Shown here: in pieces, positions 1 to 9,528 of the stretch
Numbering within the stretch: position 1 is the stretch's first letter
Layout of the letters: every line of letters starts with the position of its first letter
NCBI GenBank assembly: GCA_030685235.1
Contig: MU839119.1
Span: 248,001 to 312,000 of the forward strand
From: Copromyces sp. CBS 386.78
Taxonomy: Eukaryota; Ascomycota; Sordariomycetes; Sordariales; Sordariaceae
Length of the DNA: 64,000 nucleotides
Direction of reading: 5' to 3'
Translations under genes and position numbers: made by a program
The notes under the pieces: generated by a model
The model's input: only the letters and a program-made list of their open reading frames with translations
What the model was told of the DNA's origin: nothing
Database searches by the model: none

Positions 1-1268
1 TGAAGGCGGATTAGTCGTTCTGGATCAGGCCAGAGGGCGAGCTCGGTTTGGCCGTTGGCGAACCAGGCGTCGATCATGTAGATGGACCACATCAGTCTGC
101 GGCGGGATTCCTGAGCTAGGAAGCACAGGGCTGAGTTTTCGACGTTTAGGCGAAGCACGTTGGCGAAGCGGGAAGTGAGAGCGTGGAGCATGAAGGCTGC
201 TGAGAAGCGTTTGGAGAGGATGCGGTGCTTGACGACTATTACCAAGGCTTCGAGGCGTGTGATGCTTCGGTTTTCGAGCTCGGAGGTGCAGATGGAGGCG
301 GCTTCGTCGATGCAGCGGTTGGAGAATAATTCTGGGTCTGGAACGGAGACGGAGGGGCCGAGGTCAGTTAGTAAGGCGGCGATGCCGACGATGGCGAGAA
401 GCAGGGCGCGGTCGAGCAGGCCGGCGTCGTAACGCTCCATCAGAGAGGCTCGGTGGAGGAAGGAGAACATGGGCACGTGGTGAACATGGCGGAAGTAGTT
501 GTCGAACGCGCGTTTGACGATAGGGTCGTCGGGTTGGGGTAGGTCGATGGTGCCGCGGCCGGATGCCGCTGGGTTGTTGCTAGAAATGGGAGCTGGACTG
601 GCGGTGCTCCTACCGCCTGTGATGCTGCCGTTGTGGTTCATGTCGTCGTCCAAGTCACGAGGATCATCCAGGTGCATGCCGTTGCCGCCGTCGTCCAGAA
701 CCATTTCGCCGGCATCGCCGAGGGAGTTGTTGTTGTTGGTGTTGTTCATCCCTGGTAGAGCCAAGCCTCGCTTGCCCTTCCTGAGAACGCAAGCAATCCC
801 CAGAGCCCGACATCGTTCGCAGCCTCGATATCCCCCGCTTCCGCTCCCTCCTGGTCCGGGTTTGTTGATGATACCCGAGCACTTGGCTTTCTTGACATGA
901 CAACTCTGACAAGCCTGTCGGGCTCTGATCCTCCTTAGTCCTACTACCGGTGCCGTCGTTGTAGTACTGGTTGACACGCTCCGTTCCATCTCTGTTGATA
1001 ACAGCCTGTCGACAGAGAATGGTTCGTGGGAGGTAGCTCCAAGGCCGGCGGCGTCGATGGTCATGGTGACGATGGTGTTGGGGTCGTAAGAGCAGGTGAA
1101 TCCTAGCCGCTCGCAGTTGGTGCACTTGTCTGGCCGGCCGTCACATTTGACCTTGCGGGCGCGACAGGTGATGCAGGTGCGTTTCTCGGGGCGTGAGCCG
1201 GATCTGCCCACCCCTTCCGTTCCATGCCCGTGGCCGGATCCGGGTGTGGGTGGTGAGCTCATGTTCAT
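1..1268 (-). CDS. Transcription factor with two tandem Zn2Cys6 clusters (5' part; runs off the left edge)
   Basis: One uninterrupted frame of 422 codons starts at the ATG at 1268-1266 and leaves the window at base 1, so the C-terminus is missing. Two binuclear zinc clusters are visible. The first is canonical: C32-x2-C35-x6-C42-x6-C49-x2-C52-x6-C59. The second is C119-x2-C122-x6-C129, a glycine-rich 19-residue loop, then C149-x2-C152-x6-C159. An acidic, Asn-rich linker leads into a helical region from about residue 235 that looks like the start of the fungal-specific transcription factor domain, including an S-R-R-R-L-M-W-S-I-Y-M-I-D stretch typical of it. The family binds DNA in the nucleus, usually at CGG half-sites, and controls metabolic genes. 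Two clusters in one polypeptide are unusual. A second ATG two codons downstream is an alternative start. The target pathway cannot be inferred. Confidence 0.88.
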   Translation of the reverse strand, partial: MNMSSPPTPGSGHGHGTEGVGRSGSRPEKRTCITCRARKVKCDGRPDKCTNCERLGFTCSYDPNTIVTMTIDAAGLGATSHEPFSVDRLLSTEMERSVSTSTTTTAPVVGLRRIRARQACQSCHVKKAKCSGIINKPGPGGSGSGGYRGCERCRALGIACVLRKGKRGLALPGMNNTNNNNSLGDAGEMVLDDGGNGMHLDDPRDLDDDMNHNGSITGGRSTASPAPISSNNPAASGRGTIDLPQPDDPIVKRAFDNYFRHVHHVPMFSFLHRASLMERYDAGLLDRALLLAIVGIAALLTDLGPSVSVPDPELFSNRCIDEAASICTSELENRSITRLEALVIVVKHRILSKRFSAAFMLHALTSRFANVLRLNVENSALCFLAQESRRRLMWSIYMIDAWFANGQTELALWPDPERLIRL

Positions 1269-2432
1269 TCTGAGGGCGGAAAGCGCCCGGGTTGGCAGGG
1301 CGCGCGAGGGCTGATTGTCAATCCCGGGATGCGTCGTTAATGATGAATAAGGCGAGAGGGTAAGCCGGTGTTAGCTGGTGTTGATGATGGCCATCGGATC
1401 GACAGTGTTTAGTGAGTCAACGGTTGTGCTTTTCCTGATGCTCGGCTGTGATGTTGGTCTCGTGTTTCGTCTTCCGGCGGTCAGTTCCGCGAGTGAGTGT
1501 CCGTGCTCCTTTTCTCCCTTGATATCGCGGATGATAAGCGCGTGGCCGGTAAGATATTTGTCTTTCTGTCGTTTTGTATGATGTGTATGGCGTGAAATGA
1601 GGTGGAATCCTCTCAGGTCATGTTTGATGTCGCCGGACAAGAGGAAGTTTGATGAATGATCGGCGGCCTGGATGGGTGAAAGTGGGGTTCGCGACGGAGG
1701 CTGCGGGCACCGGGCGCGACCGGGAAACACGGGCGCCAAGACACCAAGCCCCCGCGCCTCCTTTGACCCACGCCATTTCAACGACATCTCATCAATCATC
1801 ATCACTCTCTTAAGCTTTGAGATATCCGTTTCCATTGTAAAATCATTAGATAGCCAAAAATGGGCCGAACCGCCTTCCTGTTGCTTTAGAAGATATGCTG
1901 GGCCATGTCTTTCCGCCTTCTGCCTTTCGCCTGACCCATGGCGCGCGAGCCCTAAAAGCCAATTCTTCATCATCACTCATCCTTTCAACAGAACACCGAG
2001 TACATGGGGTTTGTATGATGCTCAGAATTAACTAGACGTGCCGGCACTTGTTATTGACAATGTATTGCCTAAGGTAGGTAGGATTAGAAAGCCATCAAGA
2101 AGATTCAATATGGCACATGGAAATTCCAAAACAACATACCTTATGTAAAGGAAGATCGGGCCTTCGTTCTACAACGAAACGGTTCAATTAGCTACATAAA
2201 CGCCTACACAGGTTGACATGACGTTTGAGCCAGCAAACAAACCGGTAATGGACTCTATAGTCTACTGCACAAAATGCACTACGTCAAACATAACCTCCTA
2301 CATTTTCATCATGTACACCGCCTCCGGAAATATCTTTTTGACATCGTCTCTCACCGAGACTCATCGGGCTCAGAAATACTTCCCCATCCTCCAGAACTGA
2401 GGACATCGATACCTTCCATCCAACACCTACAT
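1269..2432. other. Intergenic region between the dual-cluster regulator and gene A
   Basis: Upstream of the dual-cluster regulator and downstream of gene A. No convincing coding region, RNA gene or repeat is visible; open frames here are short and lack splice support. It probably holds the regulator's promoter and the 3' UTR of gene A. Confidence 0.5.
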
Positions 2433-4680
2433 TCAACAAGTCTTCTTCGCCATCATCCCATAAGTCTGGCCCGCCTTCACCACCCCCTTCTTAGGATTGA
2501 CGTCAACGCACGTCAGCTCCTTCGACTTCTTCGGATCGATGTTCTTGACGAGGCACTGAGAGTCAGGAGGGATCTCCCACTTGTTGTTCCAATGGCCCTC
2601 GTATGCCTTGAATTCTTTGCCTCCAACTAATTGCCACTTGACGCCAGAGCCTCTCAGAACCTTGCATTCCAGGATTTGGTTCCTGGATGACTGGATGAGC
2701 TTGGTTTCCGTGCCCTTGAGAGAGAACACTTGACCAGGGGTGCCCTCCGGGATGCAAAACGTTCCCGAGGACTTCTTCGACGAGGCAGAGGCTGGCTTAG
2801 GTCGTTGTTGGTGGCTTGTTTTGGGCCTGTTTTGGATGGCGAGATTGGGGAAGGATGCCGATGATTGTTGTTGAGGGCACGCTCGCGCCTTAGTCGGTGT
2901 GGCATTGTTTGCCCTTTCCTTCGACATAGTGTTCGAATTTCCATTCTCCTCCCTTCGAGCCATTGTTTTCCCTGTGTAGCTCTCAATCACTCCATCCGGA
3001 AACTTGGGCATGTTTCTGTAGAAAGAGTTGCAGCATAACCACATACCAAATCGCTTAGCGATGGGTACCGAGGCGAGGAGATAGCGTGGCAGGAAAACGC
3101 ACTGAGGAAAGGTAAATCCACATGTCCGGCACCTTCCACCATTATGAGTGGCATCGGGACAATTGCTTGGGCCCTTTCGCAAGCTACATTGCATCACACT
3201 GCAATATTGGAAGCCATCCCCAACTGGGGTGGTTCCGCCAAGGTACAGGATTAGCGCCGAGAGCTGATTTATACTGAGGGTATCGAAGGCGGCGAGTCGA
3301 CCTTTCCAATCCTCAGGGAGGTCTCTGCGTTTGGGAAGCTCGGTAAGTAGCTCAGCAATTACTGCATCATCCGCTGGGATAGGTGTAGGGCTTTTGGCAT
3401 ATTTGATCATGTAAGTCCAGATGGGCGAGGTCTCAGGTTTGCGCCGCTGACCAACGGCACCACGGACGAGCTCGAGAGGTTGGTGGTCCACAGGCGCCTG
3501 TTTGCTCCCATCGCGGTTATATACCGCCTCGATGGGGTCGTCCTGGAAGGGATCCTCTTGGGTGTCTGCCTCGTTGCTAGCCGAGCTTTGCGCCTCCCTC
3601 TGTGCTTCAACTCTCTGAAGACCTGAAGTCACGGAGTGGCTCTCTCTTTGCAACTCGGCCAAGCTAGGCTTCACATCCTCCTCGTCACTACTAATGTCGA
3701 TGACCTCGTGGATAGAGCTGCCGGTGGAACGACCCATGATACCAACGCCAGGAGTATCTCCAACACGAGGTGGAACAACAGTTGGAGTAGCTGAGGGTCG
3801 AGAGGTAGACGCTGACGCCGTAGTAGGGGTCATCGAAGAAGGGTTGATATGAGCTGCAGGCTGCGGTAGGTTGGGCGGCTTGATATCCTTGACAGCCGTC
3901 GGGTTGACATACGATTCCCAATCTTCCGGTGGCTGTCGAACATCATTTCGATCGCGCTTGTCGTCTGGCGCGAAGTAGCCCCTCGTGACCACAATGGAGC
4001 GATATCTGCCGTCCTTATCCGGAGTCTTCCGCTTGCCGATGGGCCAGAAGAAACCGCGGTAAAGTTCGTCGTATAGAAGCATTTTGCGATGGGCCCTCTG
4101 TTTGGAAACGGTGGTTAGACTAGCGGACTACGACTCAAACAAAATTGAGGAACGTATTGGACAGAAACCAGGGTTGGAAAGATGAGAATGATCAAGGGCT
4201 GAACGACATGTGTAAGGAGGACGGGCGAGGACTGGACGAAATGTGTTCCATAGGTACGTACCGAGAAGTGTAGCCCAAGCTGAGAGGGCTGTGGGAATAA
4301 CTTTCTACAGTCTGCTATAGGACACGTCCACGGGTCGATTTGGCGGAAATCGATTTGGTAGTTAGTCGGGAACAGGCAACCACCTCCCGATATAACCTTC
4401 GGGTGGCCGTCTGGACACTCGATGTCAGTTGTGGAAACGCTCAGTGGGAAAATGGATGCAGTAACTTACACATAATTCCCTTCCATTCATCGTATCTCCG
4501 ATGGCCATCATACGGGCTGATCAGGATATCATTGTCGGGTTTCTCGGGGACGGCGGCGACGGAAGTGAGGTTGGAAGCCGTTGAAGAGACGGGTACAGAG
4601 ACGCCGGTATTGCTCTTCTTCTTCGAACGCCCACTATCGTGTCCACCCTCACGCTCTCGCTTCCTGTTCAGCGAGGGCAT
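2433..4680 (-). CDS. Family member A: C2H2 finger / CCN domain / cupin-like protein, unknown function
   Basis: Proposed exons are complement(2433..4097, 4262..4410, 4470..4680), giving 674 residues. Donor GTAAGT with acceptor CAG, and donor GTACGT with acceptor CAG, keep the frame. Exon 1 carries a basic start (KRKREREGG-like) and ends in R-R-Y-D-E-W-K-G. Exon 2 carries G-G-G-C-L-F-P and most of a C2H2 finger, C100-x4-C105-x12-H118; the second histidine, H123, lies in exon 3. A disordered linker contains V-I-D-I-S-S-D-E-E-D, which resembles a SUMO-interaction motif. Residues about 346-481 form the shared domain: I-W-T-Y-M start, L-P-K-R-R-D-L-P, several cysteines, F-P-Q-C and terminal C-C-N-S-F-Y-R. 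About residues 570-665 form a beta-rich C-terminal domain shared with B. Nuclear location is inferred. It is the first of three same-strand paralogues. No known family was recognised with certainty; a DUF3716-like relation of the Cys domain is possible. Confidence 0.8.
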
Positions 4681-5536
4681 TGTGCCGTTTGCGACCGCAG
4701 GAAGCGAGAGATAAGTTGGCGGCGTAGTGATTTTCAGGAAGGCCAACAACGGTTGGAAGTCGATGAAGATGGAAGTCGATCAAGACGGAGGATGGATGAA
4801 GATGAAGATCTTGAGACTGAAAAGGCGACAACAGAAAAGTGCTTGATTCTGGAACCAAACGGAAGAGGAGAGACGGAAATCAGGGCAGCCTAAAAGGGTA
4901 CCTGGAAGTAAGGTAGTGTCGGTGAATGGGCGATGCCCAGGGCACGGACTTCCAACAGAAGATGAAGACGGAAGGTGTCGATGCGATGTCGCTTGAATCG
5001 AGTGGAAAGCGACGGAATTCCCAGCGAAGTGGCGGGTCTTGAGTACAAATCAATGGAAGTTCAACCTCGCTTGGGAAAGGGAGGAAGTGCAAACCGAAAA
5101 TTGCCCAAAGGGGAAAAAAAAGGAAGGACTCACTCGGTGCTTGACACTGGAAACATTTGCGACTGAGGGAAGGAATGGCCGTAGGTCCTGACGGCCGGCA
5201 CGGGCCGGCAATTTGACACTCAGCGCCGGCAGTTGCCATGACATCGGGGTGCCCTTCCGCTCTCTGGCACCTAACCTTGTTACATTTCTTTCACGTTGCT
5301 TCCGTATTTCAAGTCATATAGCCAGTGCTACCTCATATTCCCGGCCTTTCGGTGCCCTCATCTTAAGGCCATGATGTGTATCTTCACTCAGAAAGCATCC
5401 AGGTATCCAAAAGAACATCAAGAACACAATATGAAACGTGATGGGTATATGCTCAACAAATGAAATCTACAAAATCAAATCCTCCTACATCGCTCACCAG
5501 GCCTGTCCACCCTGCTCTTTCTTATAAGTACCTTAA
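4681..5536. other. Intergenic region upstream of gene A, downstream of gene B
   Basis: Upstream sequence of A and 3' side of B. It holds two stretches shared with other members: 5187-5211 (with B) and about 4922-4957 (with sequence upstream of D). No coding region is convincing. Confidence 0.5.
5187..5211 (-). promoter_or_regulatory. 25-nt upstream element shared by genes A and B (copy 1)
   Basis: The 25 bases here match 8431-8455 with a single C/T difference. The core has GCCGGC at both ends around ACGG, close to dyad symmetry. It lies about 510 bp before the ATG of gene A; the other copy is about 250 bp before the ATG of B, in the same orientation. It could be a regulatory site or a remnant of the duplication that made A and B. 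Confidence 0.45.
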
Positions 5537-8183
5537 TCATTCCATGCTTGCCAACACAGGCTGAGACTTGATCTTGAGCACAGCGGTCTCTCGGTCCACC
5601 GGGAAGAAGTTGCTAACCAAACACTGACTGTCCGGTTCGATAGTCCAGCTCTCTCCTCCGTTTACTCTCCTCGTGGTATCCATGCCACCGGTCTTGATCA
5701 TATTGACCTTCATGCTTCCTGCCATGACTATGCATTCCAGCGTGTACCTTCTGGATGCCTGCAAGAGCTGGGCCTTTTCACCTGGGAAGCCGATGAATTG
5801 GGCGGATTTGTTGGCAGGGTCGAAGATTGCCCCCTCCTGAGAGTTTCCGGGGACACCTTGCTGCTTACTTGTGGAAGGGGCCATGGGTGTGTCCTGCACC
5901 GTAAGGCTGGACAAAGAAACTGCTGCAGAAGATACTGGAGTAACCTGGGCCTGTCTTGTCGATGAGCGTCGTTCTTCCACGCCAAGTCCTTCTTCTTGAT
6001 GCGCAGTCTTTCGCTCTGTCTTCTTCTCCTTTCTTTTGTTTCTCACACCCTGAAGCCAGTTATTCGCTCCTACGTTGGGATTGACTGGAGAACTTTCCAA
6101 CCCGGACTTATTCCCCGTGCGTCCCTTTACAGCGGATTGTGAAGCTGCTTGCTGTGCCGAGCTCCGGGAAGTGGTCGTATCCCGAACCATGGCCGCAGGC
6201 TGCAGAGGAGAGCGTGCAGGTAGCGAGGCTTGCCATGATAATGGCTGCACGGCATTGTTGCCAGCTTTGGTTGTCGATGTGGCATTGTTGAGCCTGTTGC
6301 TTGGCATGTTCGCGCTCAGTTGGGTGCCGTCAGGCTTGTTGGTAGAGGTGGTTTTCATGACATCCATGCCCGCTGCCTCTTGTGCCACCTCGAGACTCCC
6401 ACTTCCATTGGGAACCGCGTTCATCCAATGCGGTACTTTCATCCACCTCCTCCTATAATATTCATTGCAGCACGAACGATGACCTAATCGCTCACTGATT
6501 GATGCTGAGTCGTGAAGATTATTTGGCAGGAAAACACACTTGGGGAATGGGTACCAATGGTCGACGTAGCTCCCGTGGTAGAAGTTCATCTTCCTGAAGA
6601 GGTGTGCCTCTGAGTGAACTCTGCAATTGTCGCAGGGATTGCTTGATCCTTCGACGCCACTCGATATTTGGACGGCACTCGATCCTTCGACACCACTCGA
6701 TTCTTCGACACCACCAAGATACAGGATCAGTCCGGTGAGTGTGTGGAGCTGGAACTCTTCGAATTTTGAAAGTCTTCTTTGCCACGTTCTCGGAAGGTCG
6801 CGGCGCTTTGGGAGTGCAAGGAGCTCAACAACGGCCCTATCATCGGGAACCGGAATTTCGGTCTTGGTAAGCGTCATCAGGTATCGCCAGATTGCTGACT
6901 TGCTGTGATCGGACAGTTCATTAGATTCGGAAAGAACGGACGGTTGCTTAGAGCCGGCGAGGCTGATCGGTGAGGCATCGGTATTTGTTTTTGGATGTTG
7001 CGTGGCTTTGTTCCGGGGAGCAGGCAGGCCGGAGGGCCCAGAGAGAAAGGCGTCTAAATCGTCATCTTCCTCACTGCTGGATGTCGACGAGCTGTCTTCG
7101 AGGTTCAGCGCATCGGCTTCCTGTTTCCAGCGCGCAAAGGTGGTCCTATGATGATGTGCAGCGCCCAGCTCCTGAGAATTGTATGCTTCAAACGTGGCAG
7201 CATGGCGTACTCGGCTGGCAATGCCATTATTCCCGATTTTTCGTCTTGTTTGCTCTTGTTGCGCCGGGACACGTGGAGCACTGCTCCTCACTGGGGTATT
7301 TTCCACGGCTGGCTTGACATCCTCATCATCGCTGTTGATCTCAATAATTTTGTGGGATGATGGGCGGGCCGCTTGGGCCGGTGTGATTGGTGCCAAAGCA
7401 GAAGAATTGGCGGCGCGAGAGGCAGTAGACGTGGGAGTGGCGGTTGCGGTAGCAGGACGGTTAGCTGTGGGCGCAGCCGGGGCTTGTTGCTTAAGTTCTC
7501 TTCCTGGAGCGCCGAAGCCTCTCGCGACAACAATAGGTCGTAACCTGCCTTCCGCGTCAGGCTTGGTTCTCTTGCCTATGACGTGGAAGAAGCTGCGTTC
7601 AGCCTCGTCGTACAGTTTCAAGCCCCGATGAGCTTTCTGTAAGGAAGACTGGTTAGTGGATAAGGGCCACAGAAGGGAAGGCGACAGTAACGATGGCGAA
7701 GGCGATGGATGCCGGAGCACTCAGCGCATAGCGCAACCCAAAGGTGAAAAGACGAGGGTGGTACTAACTGAGAAATGAAGTCCAAGGCTACTGCACTGGT
7801 CGAAACGCAGCCTACATGTGTAGAGAGGACAGATCCACGCGGGCTGGTATGGGAGATCAAGCTTGTAGTTGGTCGGGAAGAGGGCGCCGCCTCCGGATAA
7901 TGTCCTACAGATGCCATCTCCTGTGTGTGTTCTTGGGGTGAGCAAGTTGCTTAAAGAAAACTTGAACAAGGAAAGCAAAAGGCCATTTACCTATATCACC
8001 CTTGAACTCGTTGTACCTCCTCGATCCATCCGCGAGACTGATCAGCGCTGGAGTGTCAGATTCTTCGGCAAAGGCTGGGTTCGATGACGCAACAGGCGCC
8101 CCCTGCGACCTCCTTTTGTGAGGTCGGGCATCTTCCGGTCCTCCATCGCCTGGTCGCTTTCTGCTTGTATCGACAGGAGGCAT
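5537..8183 (-). CDS. Family member B: C2H2 finger / CCN domain / cupin-like protein, unknown function
   Basis: Proposed exons are complement(5537..7636, 7769..7920, 7991..8183), giving 814 residues. Exon 1 ends in R-R-Y-N-E-F-K-G. Exon 2 has G-G-G-A-L-F-P-T-N-Y and the finger C95-x4-C100-x12-H113. Exon 3 opens with K-A-H, giving the last ligand H118, then H-R-G-L-K-L-Y-D-E. A linker motif I-I-E-I-N-S-D-D-E-D-V-K-P closely matches A and resembles a SUMO-interaction motif. The central domain has I-W-R-Y-L, L-P-K-R-R-D-L-P, C-D-N-C, F-P-K-C-V-F-L-P and C-C-N-E-Y-Y-R-R-R. An extra short repeat, S-S-G-V-E-G-S-S, is inserted before the cysteines. The C-terminal beta-rich domain contains P-D-S-Q-C-L-V, shared with A. 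Splice sites are GTAAAT...CAG and GTTAGT...CAG. Closest relative in the window is A. Confidence 0.82.
6633..6722 (-). repeat. Short tandem repeat inside gene B
   Basis: Imperfect repeats of a roughly 24-30 nt unit encode S-S-G-V-E-G-S-S and variants, just before the C-D-N-C motif. The insertion keeps the frame, so it lengthens a loop of the central domain relative to A and D. Confidence 0.6.
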
Positions 8184-9528
8184 TGTCGTAATGCCGAAAC
8201 CAGCAAGAGGGATACAACGCGCAAGAAGTGGCGGAAGCAATGGCTGGAAATTGTCGAAAGAAGGAAGGAAGCAAATATTGCGAATTAGGTCGCGCTTGAG
8301 GTCGTAGGGAGAATTGAGCAGTGGGACTTGCACCTGCGTCGGGACCGGGAAAAGGACGAAGGCCACGACTTTCGCAAAAGAAAAATGCGATGCTTCAAAG
8401 TTTCGTGGACGGAGGGGGGCAAAGTCCTGCCCTGACGGCCGGCACGGGCTGGCAAGTCGGGGACGGGTGGGTCATGGTCGCAAGACGGGATGATGCAAGC
8501 TGAGGGCCAGTGAAGGGAAGGAACATGGAGGTCGTGTTTGACGTGTAAGTGATTACGTATAATACGAACGGGGTGGAACTGCGCAAGGAAACAATGGAAA
8601 CAACAGAGGTGCATTTGATTGAGAAGCATTCAAGTTGGATAACCGACGGACAATGACCGCCGTGACAGAAAGATTTCTTCCCATGGTGAAAGGTGCAAGA
8701 TGTGCAAGATGAAGCCGACTGTGCGATGATGCTCCCCTGAGGTGTACCCAAGTGTTTTTCGTCATCGCCATTCCATGCTTGGGATCAACTTGTCGCTTCT
8801 CTCACCATGCCAGCGCAAAACCCCTTGAGTAAAACCACATAGACGACGATGGTAGGCATTATGGTCGCTGCCCAGGCCACGCAGTCATCATCGACAGACT
8901 TTGAAGGGAGGTATGAGCAAAGAAGTGAAAGCAAATGCGAACAAAAAAGCGAGCAGTAAAGGGATAACGAGATCATTAAGACAGGGCATGTGTGCTGTGG
9001 AGATTAAGTAACGGTAAATGAGTTGCGTACGAGAGAAGAAGATTCAGTTTGCTGGAACTGGAAGACGCCACACGATGCGGCAAAAAGAAGGGGAACTGGC
9101 ATGTTGACTAAGTGAACATCAACTAATTTGTAAAGAAAGGAGAACCAACAAAGAATACAAGCTGGCCCGCATCATGTGAACTGAAACATGACTCCATGAT
9201 ATCCGTTCCTAGCAGGAATATGCTACTCGACTGGAGATAGACCATATATCGAAACCCAGACGCCGGAAATGCAAAGGGGTATCTTATACAACAGAAAGGA
9301 GAAAAGGAACAACAAACGGAACACAACCTCCCACATTACCGATCCCGTTGACTTCAACATCCACTCCGTCCTTCCCGTAGCAACTTTGCTGCGCCCATTG
9401 CATCTAGTGATTTCGCCTTCCTCTTTCTCCCGTCCCGCAACAATCCCGCTCCTCTTACACACTCGTGTACACCACTCGCCCGCGCACCCCCAACAAACAC
9501 CATCTCCATCAGAAACAATACAACAACA
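8184..9528. other. Intergenic region between genes B and C
   Basis: Upstream region of B and 3' region of C. Apart from the shared element at 8431-8455, no gene, RNA or repeat was recognised; the open frames are short and unsupported. Confidence 0.5.
8431..8455 (-). promoter_or_regulatory. 25-nt upstream element shared by genes A and B (copy 2)
   Basis: Second copy of the near-palindromic GCCGGC-containing element found at 5187-5211, with one base different. It lies about 250 bp upstream of the ATG of gene B. The flanking sequence is not obviously similar. Confidence 0.45.
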
